Shown piece after piece: positions 32,680 to 40,196 of a stretch of 64,000 nt of DNA (position 1 is its first letter; each line of letters starts with the position of its first letter). The notes beneath the pieces were generated by a model. It searched no databases. It saw nothing but the letters and a program-made list of their open reading frames with translations, and was not told the DNA's origin. Where the stretch lies: positions 2,232,001 to 2,296,000 of the forward strand of contig NZ_CP062941.1 in assembly GCF_015101885.1 (NCBI RefSeq). Reading direction: 5' to 3'. The position numbers and the translations under genes were made by a program. This DNA is from Massilia litorea (GTDB taxonomy: Bacteria > Pseudomonadota > Gammaproteobacteria > Burkholderiales > Burkholderiaceae_D).

Positions 32680-35589
32680 TCATTCCACCCGCTGCACACG
32701 CACCCCATACAGGTCGACCCGATTAGACGGCCCGCCCGTGCCGCCGGCGCCGCTGAAGCTGGCGTTGCTCTCCAGGTAGCTCATGTTATAGAAATCGGCG
32801 AGCCGTACGCGGTAGGCGCCCGGCTGCAGGTGAGCCGGGAGTGGTGTCGACAGCGGCGCCGGCGTGTTTGCGCGCGCCGGTTTCGTGTGTGGCAGCTGGA
32901 CCACGCCCTGCGCGATCGGGCGGCCGGCCGCGTCCTCGATCGTCATCCACTTCACGCCGCCGCTGATGCCGAGGTTGATCTGGTTCGCCTCGTTGCGGTA
33001 GCGCAGCTGGATGCGGTAGTCGCCGGCGCGCTCGATGCGCAGGTCGCGCAATTCGAAGCGGTCTTGCGGTGCGCCCCAGCCGGCGATGCGCGGTGCGGCA
33101 TCCGTCGTCATCTTCAGGTTCGACGATACGCGCGCGTCCGTGATCGCGATTTCGGTTGCGGCATCAAGGCAGCGCGGCACGCTGTGGTGGCTGCGGTTGC
33201 CGGCGTTTGAAAATTCCGCCTCGACGGCATAGCAGGCATAGGGATGCGCTTCGGGATCGAGCCAGGCGCCGCGTGCCAGCTTTGCCGCCACCAGCTTGCC
33301 GTCGCGGTAGACGTGATAGACGGTTTTCGCCTTGGCGCCGGCCCCGTTGCCACCCGCATTGAAGCGCAGGCGGGCATGGCCCGATGCATCGCGGTCGAGG
33401 GCCTCGATGACGGGTTCACGCGGACCGAACACCGCGGGCGATTCGAGGTAGGGATCCGCGTTCACACGGCGGATGCCATTGTCTCCCTTGATGACCGCGC
33501 CGAGCGCGACCTCGATGACGTCGCCGTCGCGCAGCCGGGCCCACGGGATCGTGGCACCGGTCGGCGCGCCGTTGAGCAGCACCTGCTCGACCTTGTGATA
33601 ACCCTCGCCCGTGTCCGCGGGCGGAAGCAGCAGGCGCACGGTGACACTCGCACCGCGCAGGCGCAGGCTGTGCAGCGTGGCCTGGTTCGTGCCGGCGAAG
33701 GTCTCGCGCCGCAGTTTCGCCGTCACGAAGGGCTGCAGCCGGATGCCTTCATCGAGCGGCGTCACGCCGAACACGTTCTCGATCACCATGCCGAGATAGG
33801 CGCCGACCGACCATAGCTGGCGCCGAGAATTGATCACGGGGCCGATCAGGGAAGGGTTTTTCTCGTCGAGCAGCAGCGGCTGGCCGCTCAGCCACTCGAG
33901 GTTTTCCATGTTCGACATGTTCAGCGCCGCGCCGCGTACCAGCGAATCGTAGGCGGCATCGGCCACGGCGGCATTGCCGCTCATGGCCGCGGCCTTGAGG
34001 CCGTAGGCCGTCACGAAGGGCCAGATCGCGCGGTTATGGTAGACCGGCGTACCTTGCTGCTGCGGCCAGATCACGGGCGGTCCCATCGGACCGTGCGGAT
34101 AGCGCGCGAGGATGCTGTGCGCCTGTTCGCTGCTCGCGATGCCGGTGACGATGGCCAGCGATTGCCCGAGCCAGTCGAATTTATGCAGCGGCGCGCCGTC
34201 GAAATGGGCGGCGGTGAGACTGCTGTACATGCCGGCGTCGGGCAGCCACAAGCGCGCGTTGATGGCCTGTTTCAGCGCGCCGGCCCAGGCGCCGTACCGG
34301 GATGCGCGCGCGCTGTCGCCCATATCCTGCGCGAGGCGCGCCGCCAGCGTCAGCGCCTTGTAGTGCGCCGCATTGGTCGAGACCGATTTCGAACCCGCCA
34401 TCGCCGCCAGGTCGTCCGTGATCCAGGCCGCGTAGCTCTGGTCGCGCCAGTCGAGGAAGGATTGCTCGCCCGTGTACAGGCCATCCTGCGCATCGAAGGC
34501 GGCGATGCGGTCGTTCTCGATCGTGTTCGACAGGGCCGTCAGGGCGCGCGCGGCAAAGGCGGCGCGCTCGTCCGGCGGCAGCATGCGCAGGGTTTCCTCG
34601 GCCGCGAAGGCCCAGGCGACGCGGTCGGTGCTGACCGGCCAGCTGCCGCCGCTGCCCGTGTCCTGCACGATTTGTAGGCCGTCCTGCGTGCCCGCCAGGT
34701 GCGGCGCTTTTGGCACCCCGGCACGGTAGCCGGCCAGCTTGAATTCGAGCGAATTGCGCACCCGCTGCGGATCGAGCAGGGCGAGGCCCAGGTCGGCCGC
34801 ATACGACAGGTCGCGGGTCCACACGTAATGCCACTTTTCACCGGTCTCGAAGCAGTCGCAGGCAATCGCAGCGCCGCCCTTGTAATTGCCGTCGCGGATT
34901 TCGCTCACCGCATCCTGGCGCATCTCGTTCGCCGCCAGCGCGAACAGGGCGTCGAAGGCAAGGTTCCCGCTGCGGAGAATGGGCAGCTCGGCGCGCTCGG
35001 CATAGTTCGTGTGCTGCGGCACCGGGTCGCGCAGTGTCATCGTCGTCGAATGGGTGTAGCTGCGCAGCTGGGCTTCGGGGTCAAGCAGCGAGAAGCGCGC
35101 CGTTTCCTGCCTGCCGTCCCAGGTGGCGAAGGCGAGCGTGGCGACGCGTGCGCGGCCCGCATGCGGATCGGCGGCCGGGCCGCTCTTGCGCTCGGCCAGG
35201 CGCGTCACGCGCAGGATCGGCGCCCCTGCCTGCTTCGCGTCCAGCGTGAAGCGGTAAGTGGCGGTGCTGCGTACGAACAGCGTGGCCTCGGGGCCAGCGT
35301 GGGTGGCGAGCCGCACCGGCTGGCCTGGCTTGACGGCGACGCTGGTGTCAACGCTCGGCACCCATTCGCGGCTCCAGTCGCGGGTGCCCAGTTTAAAACC
35401 GTGGTTGCCGGGGCTGACCTGGATGTCTGCCTCGTAGACGCCATGGCCCTTGTGCTGCAAGGCGTTGTCGAGGCCCCAGGCATTGAAGCCGCCGCGGACA
35501 AAGAAGGCTTCGCGCAGCGGGCCGGGATCGGCGGCGACGGTGCTGCAGGCAAGCAGGAGGGTGGGCAGCAGCCAGCGGGGCGAAATCAT
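32680..35589 (-). CDS. Secreted six-hairpin (alpha/alpha)6 glycosidase with N-terminal CBM48-like domain
   Basis: 969 residues with a signal peptide (ending STVAA). Residues about 25-110 resemble the E-set/CBM48 glycogen-binding fold (FFVRGGFNAWGLDNALQHKG, then PGNHGFKLGTRDW). The middle 500 residues are an (alpha/alpha)6 barrel of the GH15/GH63 type: EKWHYVWTRDLSYAADLGLAL, SGGSWPVSTDRVAWAFAAEE, SFLDWRDQSYAAWI and GTPVYHNRAIWPFVTAYG, each with acidic residues suited to acid/base catalysis. C-terminal beta domains follow. The subfamily is uncertain; glucoamylase-like or alpha-glucosidase activity on maltodextrin fits the operon. It is the last gene of the three-gene glycosidase operon, 21 bp after the GH133 gene. 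Confidence 0.82.
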   Translation of the reverse strand: MISPRWLLPTLLLACSTVAADPGPLREAFFVRGGFNAWGLDNALQHKGHGVYEADIQVSPGNHGFKLGTRDWSREWVPSVDTSVAVKPGQPVRLATHAGPEATLFVRSTATYRFTLDAKQAGAPILRVTRLAERKSGPAADPHAGRARVATLAFATWDGRQETARFSLLDPEAQLRSYTHSTTMTLRDPVPQHTNYAERAELPILRSGNLAFDALFALAANEMRQDAVSEIRDGNYKGGAAIACDCFETGEKWHYVWTRDLSYAADLGLALLDPQRVRNSLEFKLAGYRAGVPKAPHLAGTQDGLQIVQDTGSGGSWPVSTDRVAWAFAAEETLRMLPPDERAAFAARALTALSNTIENDRIAAFDAQDGLYTGEQSFLDWRDQSYAAWITDDLAAMAGSKSVSTNAAHYKALTLAARLAQDMGDSARASRYGAWAGALKQAINARLWLPDAGMYSSLTAAHFDGAPLHKFDWLGQSLAIVTGIASSEQAHSILARYPHGPMGPPVIWPQQQGTPVYHNRAIWPFVTAYGLKAAAMSGNAAVADAAYDSLVRGAALNMSNMENLEWLSGQPLLLDEKNPSLIGPVINSRRQLWSVGAYLGMVIENVFGVTPLDEGIRLQPFVTAKLRRETFAGTNQATLHSLRLRGASVTVRLLLPPADTGEGYHKVEQVLLNGAPTGATIPWARLRDGDVIEVALGAVIKGDNGIRRVNADPYLESPAVFGPREPVIEALDRDASGHARLRFNAGGNGAGAKAKTVYHVYRDGKLVAAKLARGAWLDPEAHPYACYAVEAEFSNAGNRSHHSVPRCLDAATEIAITDARVSSNLKMTTDAAPRIAGWGAPQDRFELRDLRIERAGDYRIQLRYRNEANQINLGISGGVKWMTIEDAAGRPIAQGVVQLPHTKPARANTPAPLSTPLPAHLQPGAYRVRLADFYNMSYLESNASFSGAGGTGGPSNRVDLYGVRVQRVE

Positions 35590-35610
35590 GGAAGCCTTTC
35601 AATCTAAAAC

Positions 35611-37926
35611 TTAGCGGTATTCGTGCCGTTCGATGATGCCGCGCAGCGCATCCTGCGAGCGCAGCACGGGGAAGTCCTCGCTGCGATAGGTCTTCGGCGT
35701 GACGAAGCGCAGCGTGCCGATCTTGGCGGCATACGAAGGCCGGGCTTGCGTCACCGCCAACCTGCGGCCGTCGAGCGCCGCACGGCGCGTGCCCAGCGCC
35801 AGCGTCACTGCCTTGCCGGGCCCCAGCCTGAAGCTGGTCAGCGAGCGGCTCTTGTCCTTGTTCAGCCAGGCCATGCGCAGGGTGCGCGGTGTGCTGCCGC
35901 GCAGGGTGAAGGTCCAGCGCTCGCCATGTTGCGCGCGCACGAAATCGACGCCGACTTCTTCGCCCGCGCCGAAAGGGAGCAGGGCTTTGAATCGCGTCCA
36001 GGCGGCGGGAATCGCCGGCTCGAAGGCGAGCGTGTCCTGCGGCAGGTCGGGTTTGAAACCGACGTAATCCTGGTAGCCGTTGCGCGCATATTCGGCCACG
36101 CTCCAGGACTGGGCGAAGGTGCCGCTCGGCTTCAGGCGGCCATTCTCATGGGGCAGGGCATCGAGGTTCTCGCTCATGCTGCCCAGGGTGCCCAGGCCGA
36201 GGATCTGCCGGCCGAGGTTTTGCGTGAGTTGCCAGCTCAGGTCCTGGTAGCCGAAGCGGTTCAGTGCAGTTACCGTAAAGCCCGCGTTCCAGCCCCAGAT
36301 GGTGCCGTTGTGGTAAGCCGCATCCTTGTGGTGGAAGGCCGGGTTCTCGTGGCGTGGGTGGAAGTACGGGTCGTCCTGGCTCAGCGAGGCGATGCCGTAG
36401 GGGTAGAGCAGCGCCGACACCGCATTCTTCGTCACGCGCGCCTGCACGACGGGCGGGACGAAATCGTCGAAGGGGATGGTCGCCAGCATCAGCTGGTTGG
36501 GCCGCACTTTGATGTCGCGGCTGCCGTCTTCGCGCAGGCGGTCGGCCATGGTGGAGCCATCCCAGAACAGGCGCAGGAAGCTGGCGCGGGCTTTGGCCGC
36601 CAGCGCGCGCCATTCGCCTGCGCGCTGATGGTCGCCGGCCTGCTCGGCCAGCCAGGCGCCGGTGTCCAGGGCCGTGTACCAGAGCGCCTGGATGTCGTTG
36701 GCACGCGCTCCCCGGTCGGACCAGGGCTGGTGCGTCGGGTTCTCGACGCGCGCATCCATCCAGGTGTCGGACGCTGCATGTTTCAGCAGGCCGTCGGCGT
36801 CGACATAATTGGCGATGGCGCCCTCGAAATAGGGCACGGCCAGCTTGTACATCTCGGCGGCGAACGCCTTGTCGCCCGTGTAGCGGATGTATTCATGGGC
36901 TTCGCGCAGCATCCAGGGTGTGCCGTCGACCGTGTTGTAGATGATCTCGTCCGGGGATACCCGGTTCGGGATGCGGCCATAGTCCTTGTCGCGCGGGGTG
37001 CGCAGGTTCTGGAAGCGGGCGAAGTTCGCCAGCACGGCGCGCGCGTCGGCGAACTGGCCGGTGACCAGCAGGGTGCCGGGCAGGGCGATAAAGGTATCGC
37101 GGCCCCAGTTCTCGCGGAACCAGGGCAGGCCGGCCCAGATGCCGGCGCCGTATTCGTCGACGACGAATAAACGCGCGGCGGCCTTGGCCCAGTTCAGCGC
37201 CTTGTTGTATTCGAGGTCGCTGGTGGCGAGGTAGCTGCTCGTCAGCGCCGCGTGGGTGGCGCGGCGTTCGTCGCCGATCGGGTCGCCGGCGGCCAGCCTG
37301 CGCGCGCGGCCCGCTGCCTCCTCGGCCGTCGCACCGAAAGCCGCGACCACGGTGAAGGAAGCCGTCGGCGCGCCGGCGCGCAGCAGCAGGCCGTCTTCCA
37401 GCACGAAGGGGAGCTGGCTTGCCAGCGCCATGAACTGCGTCGCGCCCTTGCCTGGGGCCACGGTGACGATGCCATTGTCGAACGTGACCGCGCCCTGGGT
37501 CTTCAACAAAGGCCGGATCGCCAGCCGCGCCGGCTGCGCACCCGTCACGCGCAGCGCCAGCGCATGCTTTTTCGAGAGCAGGGCCAGTTCCTCGGTACTG
37601 CCGTTGGCATACGCAACGCGGTGACCGAAGGGCAGCACCTGTTCGCGCCCGGACGCGCGTTCGTTGCGCACGCCGTCCAGGTAGCTCATGTAGTTATGGA
37701 AGACGGTCCCGCTCTTGAACACGTAGCCGGCGCCGAGCTCGTGGCTGTGCGTAAAACCTTCGAAATAGCCGGCCAGGTTGTCGCCCGCGACGAAGCGCGC
37801 TTGCTGTCCCGGCGCGGCCTCGATCGCCATGGAATTGAATAAGGCGTCGACGCCGGGCCTGTCGACGGCAGCGGCGGGTGCCAGCGCAAGCGAGAGGGAC
37901 AGCGCGAGGAGCGTGCGGCGCATCAT
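35611..37926 (-). CDS. Secreted GH133-type amylo-alpha-1,6-glucosidase (debranching enzyme)
   Basis: 771 residues with a signal peptide (MMRRTLLALSLSLALAPAAA). It resembles the C-terminal catalytic domain of glycogen debranching enzyme: PWFRENWGRDTFIALPGTLL, GRIPNRVSPDEIIYNTVDGT, YPYGIASLSQDDPYFHP and YHNGTIWGWNAGFTVTAL. The Asp of GRD and later acidic residues are the expected catalytic groups. Bacterial GH133 domains often lack a signal peptide; here it should act on alpha-1,6 links in the periplasm or outside. Start overlaps the SusA-like stop by four bases (ATGA). It is the middle gene of the glycosidase operon. Confidence 0.85.
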   Translation of the reverse strand: MMRRTLLALSLSLALAPAAAVDRPGVDALFNSMAIEAAPGQQARFVAGDNLAGYFEGFTHSHELGAGYVFKSGTVFHNYMSYLDGVRNERASGREQVLPFGHRVAYANGSTEELALLSKKHALALRVTGAQPARLAIRPLLKTQGAVTFDNGIVTVAPGKGATQFMALASQLPFVLEDGLLLRAGAPTASFTVVAAFGATAEEAAGRARRLAAGDPIGDERRATHAALTSSYLATSDLEYNKALNWAKAAARLFVVDEYGAGIWAGLPWFRENWGRDTFIALPGTLLVTGQFADARAVLANFARFQNLRTPRDKDYGRIPNRVSPDEIIYNTVDGTPWMLREAHEYIRYTGDKAFAAEMYKLAVPYFEGAIANYVDADGLLKHAASDTWMDARVENPTHQPWSDRGARANDIQALWYTALDTGAWLAEQAGDHQRAGEWRALAAKARASFLRLFWDGSTMADRLREDGSRDIKVRPNQLMLATIPFDDFVPPVVQARVTKNAVSALLYPYGIASLSQDDPYFHPRHENPAFHHKDAAYHNGTIWGWNAGFTVTALNRFGYQDLSWQLTQNLGRQILGLGTLGSMSENLDALPHENGRLKPSGTFAQSWSVAEYARNGYQDYVGFKPDLPQDTLAFEPAIPAAWTRFKALLPFGAGEEVGVDFVRAQHGERWTFTLRGSTPRTLRMAWLNKDKSRSLTSFRLGPGKAVTLALGTRRAALDGRRLAVTQARPSYAAKIGTLRFVTPKTYRSEDFPVLRSQDALRGIIERHEYR

Positions 37927-39770
37927 GCCCCCGGCAGTTCGATGAGCAGCGTCGCCTTCGGCGCCAGGCGCAATTCGCGTGTCAGGTCGACCGTCTTGCC
38001 GCTCAGGAGATCGACGCCGTTTGCCGTCCCCTTCAGCATCTCCTCGAAGCGTGCGGTCGGCAGGACCATCTCTTTGTCGTTGTTGTTCATTGCGACCATG
38101 ATGCGTTTTTTATCGTTGTATCGGAAGTAGACCCAGGTATTGTTCTCGGGGCCGAAGTGCATGAGCTTACCGGTGTGGATCACCGGCTCGCCTTTGCGCC
38201 AGTTGGCGAGCTGGCGCACCAGCGCCAGGGCCGCGCGCTGCTGGGCGGAGAGGCCGGCGCCTGTGAATGCGTTGCGCTTGTCGCCTGCCCAGCCGCCGGG
38301 GAAGTCGATGCGGTAGCTGGCATCGTCGCGCCCCTTGACGGTGCTCGTCATGAGGATCTCGTCACCCGTATAAAACTGCGGGATGCGCGGCATCGTCATC
38401 AGGAACACCAGGTTCATGCGGTAGCGGTCGAAGTCTTCGCCCACGACGCTGAACATGCGCGCCATGTCGTGGTTGCCGCCGAACAGAACGAGTTTATCTG
38501 GCTCCGGATACAGATGGTCCAGCGACAGCGTCTCGTAGACGTCGTTCAGGCTGTTTTCCTCGGGCTTGGCCAGGGCGCTGCGCATGCTGTCGACCAGCGG
38601 GAAGTCCATCAGGCCGGGCAGCGAGGAGACGTAGCCGTCGGCGTTGACCTTGCCGCGCTGCCAGTGCGCGACCACCGGCACACGCGTGCTCCATTCCTCG
38701 CCCACCATGTTCAGGTTCGGGTATTCGTCCATCAGGCGCTGCGTGTAGCGGGTGAGGAAGGCGCCGTCGGAATAGCCGTAGGTATCGATGCGCAGGCCGG
38801 ACAGGCCCGCGTACTCGATCCACCAGATATTGTTCTGGATGAGGTAATTCGCCACCAGCGGGTTGGTCTGGTTCAGGTCGGGCATCGCCGGGCCGAACCA
38901 GCCGGCCGTGAAATTGCGGCGATCCGCCTGTGCGGCATATGGGTCCTGCACGGCGACGCGGTGGTGCGCCGTGGGCACGAACCGGCCGCCGAAATTGATC
39001 CAGTCCGGCGTCGGCAGGTCCTTCATCCACCAGTGGTGCTTGCCGATGTGCGAGAGCACCACGTCCTGGATCAGGCCGATGCCGCGTTGTTTCGCTTCCC
39101 GCGACAGCCGCACGAAGTCCTCGTTGCTGCCGTAGCGCGGATCGATCCGGTAGTGATTGGTGGCCGCATAGCCATGGTAGGAATACGCCGGCATGTCGTT
39201 TTCGACCAGGGGCGTGGGCCACAGCTGGGTGAAGCCGAGGCCGGCGATGTAGTCGAGGCGGTCGATCGCGCCCTGGATGTCGCCGCCGTGGCGCCCGCCC
39301 GGCTTCTTGCGGTCGGCCTGTTCCAGCATGCCGGGGACGCTGTCGTTGGATGGATCGCCGTTGGCGAAGCGGTCCGGCATGATCTGGTAGATGGCGTCAC
39401 GGTTGCCGAACCCCTGGCGCATGGCGGAACCCGCCTCGCGTGCGCGCAGCTGGTAAGGGTAGCGCAGGGGTGCGCCGTCGCCCGCGAACACGATGTCGAA
39501 GCTGCCGGGTTTCGCATCCGGCGCGATCTCGAGATCGATGAACAGGTAATTGGCGTTCGCGACCCGGGTGGTGGAGGCGATGCGCACGCCCGGGTAGTCG
39601 ATGGCCGGCTGCAGCTTGCCGATGCCGGCCCCATGCACCATCAGTTGCAGGCCAGTGTGGCGCATGCCGGTCCACCAGAAGGGCGGTTCCAGGTGTTGGA
39701 CGGCAGGCGCGGCGCCGGCAGGCGCCAGGCAAGCGGCGGCGAGGAAAAGTGTTGCAAAAGAGCGTCGCAT
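37923..39770 (-). CDS. SusA-like periplasmic neopullulanase/cyclomaltodextrinase (GH13)
   Basis: 615 residues with a signal peptide (ending PAGAA). An N-terminal immunoglobulin-like domain of the cyclomaltodextrinase type (about 25-120) begins with HLEPPFWWTGM. The TIM barrel has GH13 regions YQIMPDRFANGDPSND, nucleophile Asp329 in GLRIDTYGYSD, acid Glu358 in VGEEW and Asp435 in FGGNHDM. SusA-type enzymes cut maltodextrins, pullulan or cyclodextrins. As first gene of the minus-strand operon it is divergent from the TonB-dependent receptor, the same functional pairing as SusA with SusC in Bacteroides or MalA loci in proteobacteria. Confidence 0.9.
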   Translation of the reverse strand: MRRSFATLFLAAACLAPAGAAPAVQHLEPPFWWTGMRHTGLQLMVHGAGIGKLQPAIDYPGVRIASTTRVANANYLFIDLEIAPDAKPGSFDIVFAGDGAPLRYPYQLRAREAGSAMRQGFGNRDAIYQIMPDRFANGDPSNDSVPGMLEQADRKKPGGRHGGDIQGAIDRLDYIAGLGFTQLWPTPLVENDMPAYSYHGYAATNHYRIDPRYGSNEDFVRLSREAKQRGIGLIQDVVLSHIGKHHWWMKDLPTPDWINFGGRFVPTAHHRVAVQDPYAAQADRRNFTAGWFGPAMPDLNQTNPLVANYLIQNNIWWIEYAGLSGLRIDTYGYSDGAFLTRYTQRLMDEYPNLNMVGEEWSTRVPVVAHWQRGKVNADGYVSSLPGLMDFPLVDSMRSALAKPEENSLNDVYETLSLDHLYPEPDKLVLFGGNHDMARMFSVVGEDFDRYRMNLVFLMTMPRIPQFYTGDEILMTSTVKGRDDASYRIDFPGGWAGDKRNAFTGAGLSAQQRAALALVRQLANWRKGEPVIHTGKLMHFGPENNTWVYFRYNDKKRIMVAMNNNDKEMVLPTARFEEMLKGTANGVDLLSGKTVDLTRELRLAPKATLLIELPGA

Positions 39771-39877
39771 GGCGGGACTCGGTTAAACAAAATCGGGATA
39801 AAAATTACCGGGCTCGGCGCATCGGTGCCCAGGCCAGCGGCTGTGTAGACACCGGCCGGCTCCGGCCGGTTTTCCAA

Positions 39878-39891
39878 TGACATCGATACCA
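39878..39891. promoter_or_regulatory. LacI-family operator candidate
   Basis: TGACATCGATACCA is a 14-bp imperfect palindrome with central CG, symmetrical at 10 of 14 positions and fitting the LacI/GalR-family pattern TGNNANCGNTNNCA. It lies 108-121 bp upstream of the SusA-like start. No LacI-family gene is in the window, so the regulator would be encoded elsewhere. Confidence 0.45.
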
Positions 39892-39903
39892 TTGCGTGAA
39901 TTG

Positions 39904-39937
39904 CACCAAGTTAGTGCAATTACGCACTAACTTGGTG
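39904..39937. repeat. Perfect 14-bp inverted repeat in the divergent promoter region
   Basis: Arms CACCAAGTTAGTGC and GCACTAACTTGGTG match exactly around a six-base spacer AATTAC. No T tract follows on either strand, so it is not a conventional terminator. Length and perfection suggest an operator for a large dimeric or tetrameric regulator, or a cruciform-forming site. Confidence 0.75.
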
Positions 39938-39951
39938 AAATGCAAGCAGGA

Positions 39952-39966
39952 TGTAGTACGACTACA
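39952..39966. repeat. Inverted repeat TGTAGT-N3-ACTACA
   Basis: Six-base perfect arms around ACG, 15 bp after the larger inverted repeat and about 105 bp upstream of the receptor's candidate -35. A secondary operator is possible. The ACTACA half recurs in the transporter promoter repeats at 47369 and 47456 as CTACAAAT. Confidence 0.35.
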
Positions 39967-40069
39967 CGTATGCACAGGTGCCTTTGTAGCTGCGATACAA
40001 CGATAGAGCATGTCATTCTATATAAGAGCGTAGGAAAATGACCAGAACCGTAGTGTGGATGAACTCCCG

Positions 40070-40097
40070 TTGACAGTGCATCTAGTTTTAGTACAGA
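40070..40097 (+). promoter_or_regulatory. Sigma-70-like promoter of the TonB-dependent receptor
   Basis: A consensus -35 TTGACA (40070-40075) is followed after 16 bp by TACAGA (40092-40097), a weak -10. A weak -10 with a perfect -35 is typical of activator- or repressor-tuned promoters. It gives a leader of about 95 nt before the ATG at 40197. Confidence 0.45.
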
Positions 40098-40108
40098 ATT
40101 CTTGCCAG

Positions 40109-40127
40109 AACGTCTAAAAAAGACGTT
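40109..40127 (+). promoter_or_regulatory. Palindrome at the start of the receptor leader
   Basis: Perfect arms AACGTCT and AGACGTT surround AAAAA. It sits just downstream of the predicted transcription start, so it can be either an operator or a 5'-end RNA hairpin. Confidence 0.4.
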
Positions 40128-40196
40128 GATTGAGGATCCCGTGCCGTGGCTGTCGCTGTTTTTCGGGAAATTACACAGTTTGATCTGAGGGGACAC

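Larger units (their letters stand above)
39771..40196. other. Divergent regulatory region of the maltodextrin locus
   Basis: 426 bp, markedly more AT-rich than the flanking genes, between the SusA-like operon and the TonB-dependent receptor. It holds a LacI-type operator candidate, a perfect 14-bp inverted repeat, a smaller inverted repeat, a sigma-70-like promoter and a leader hairpin (listed separately). A GC-rich self-complementary run (ACCGGCCGG CT CCGGCCGGT, 39851-39870) lies in the leader of the glycosidase operon. Confidence 0.6.

Noticed and set aside
39851..39874. GC-rich hairpin followed by TTTT as an intrinsic terminator on the plus strand
   Set aside because: No plus-strand gene lies upstream for it to terminate; more likely part of the minus-strand leader or an operator.
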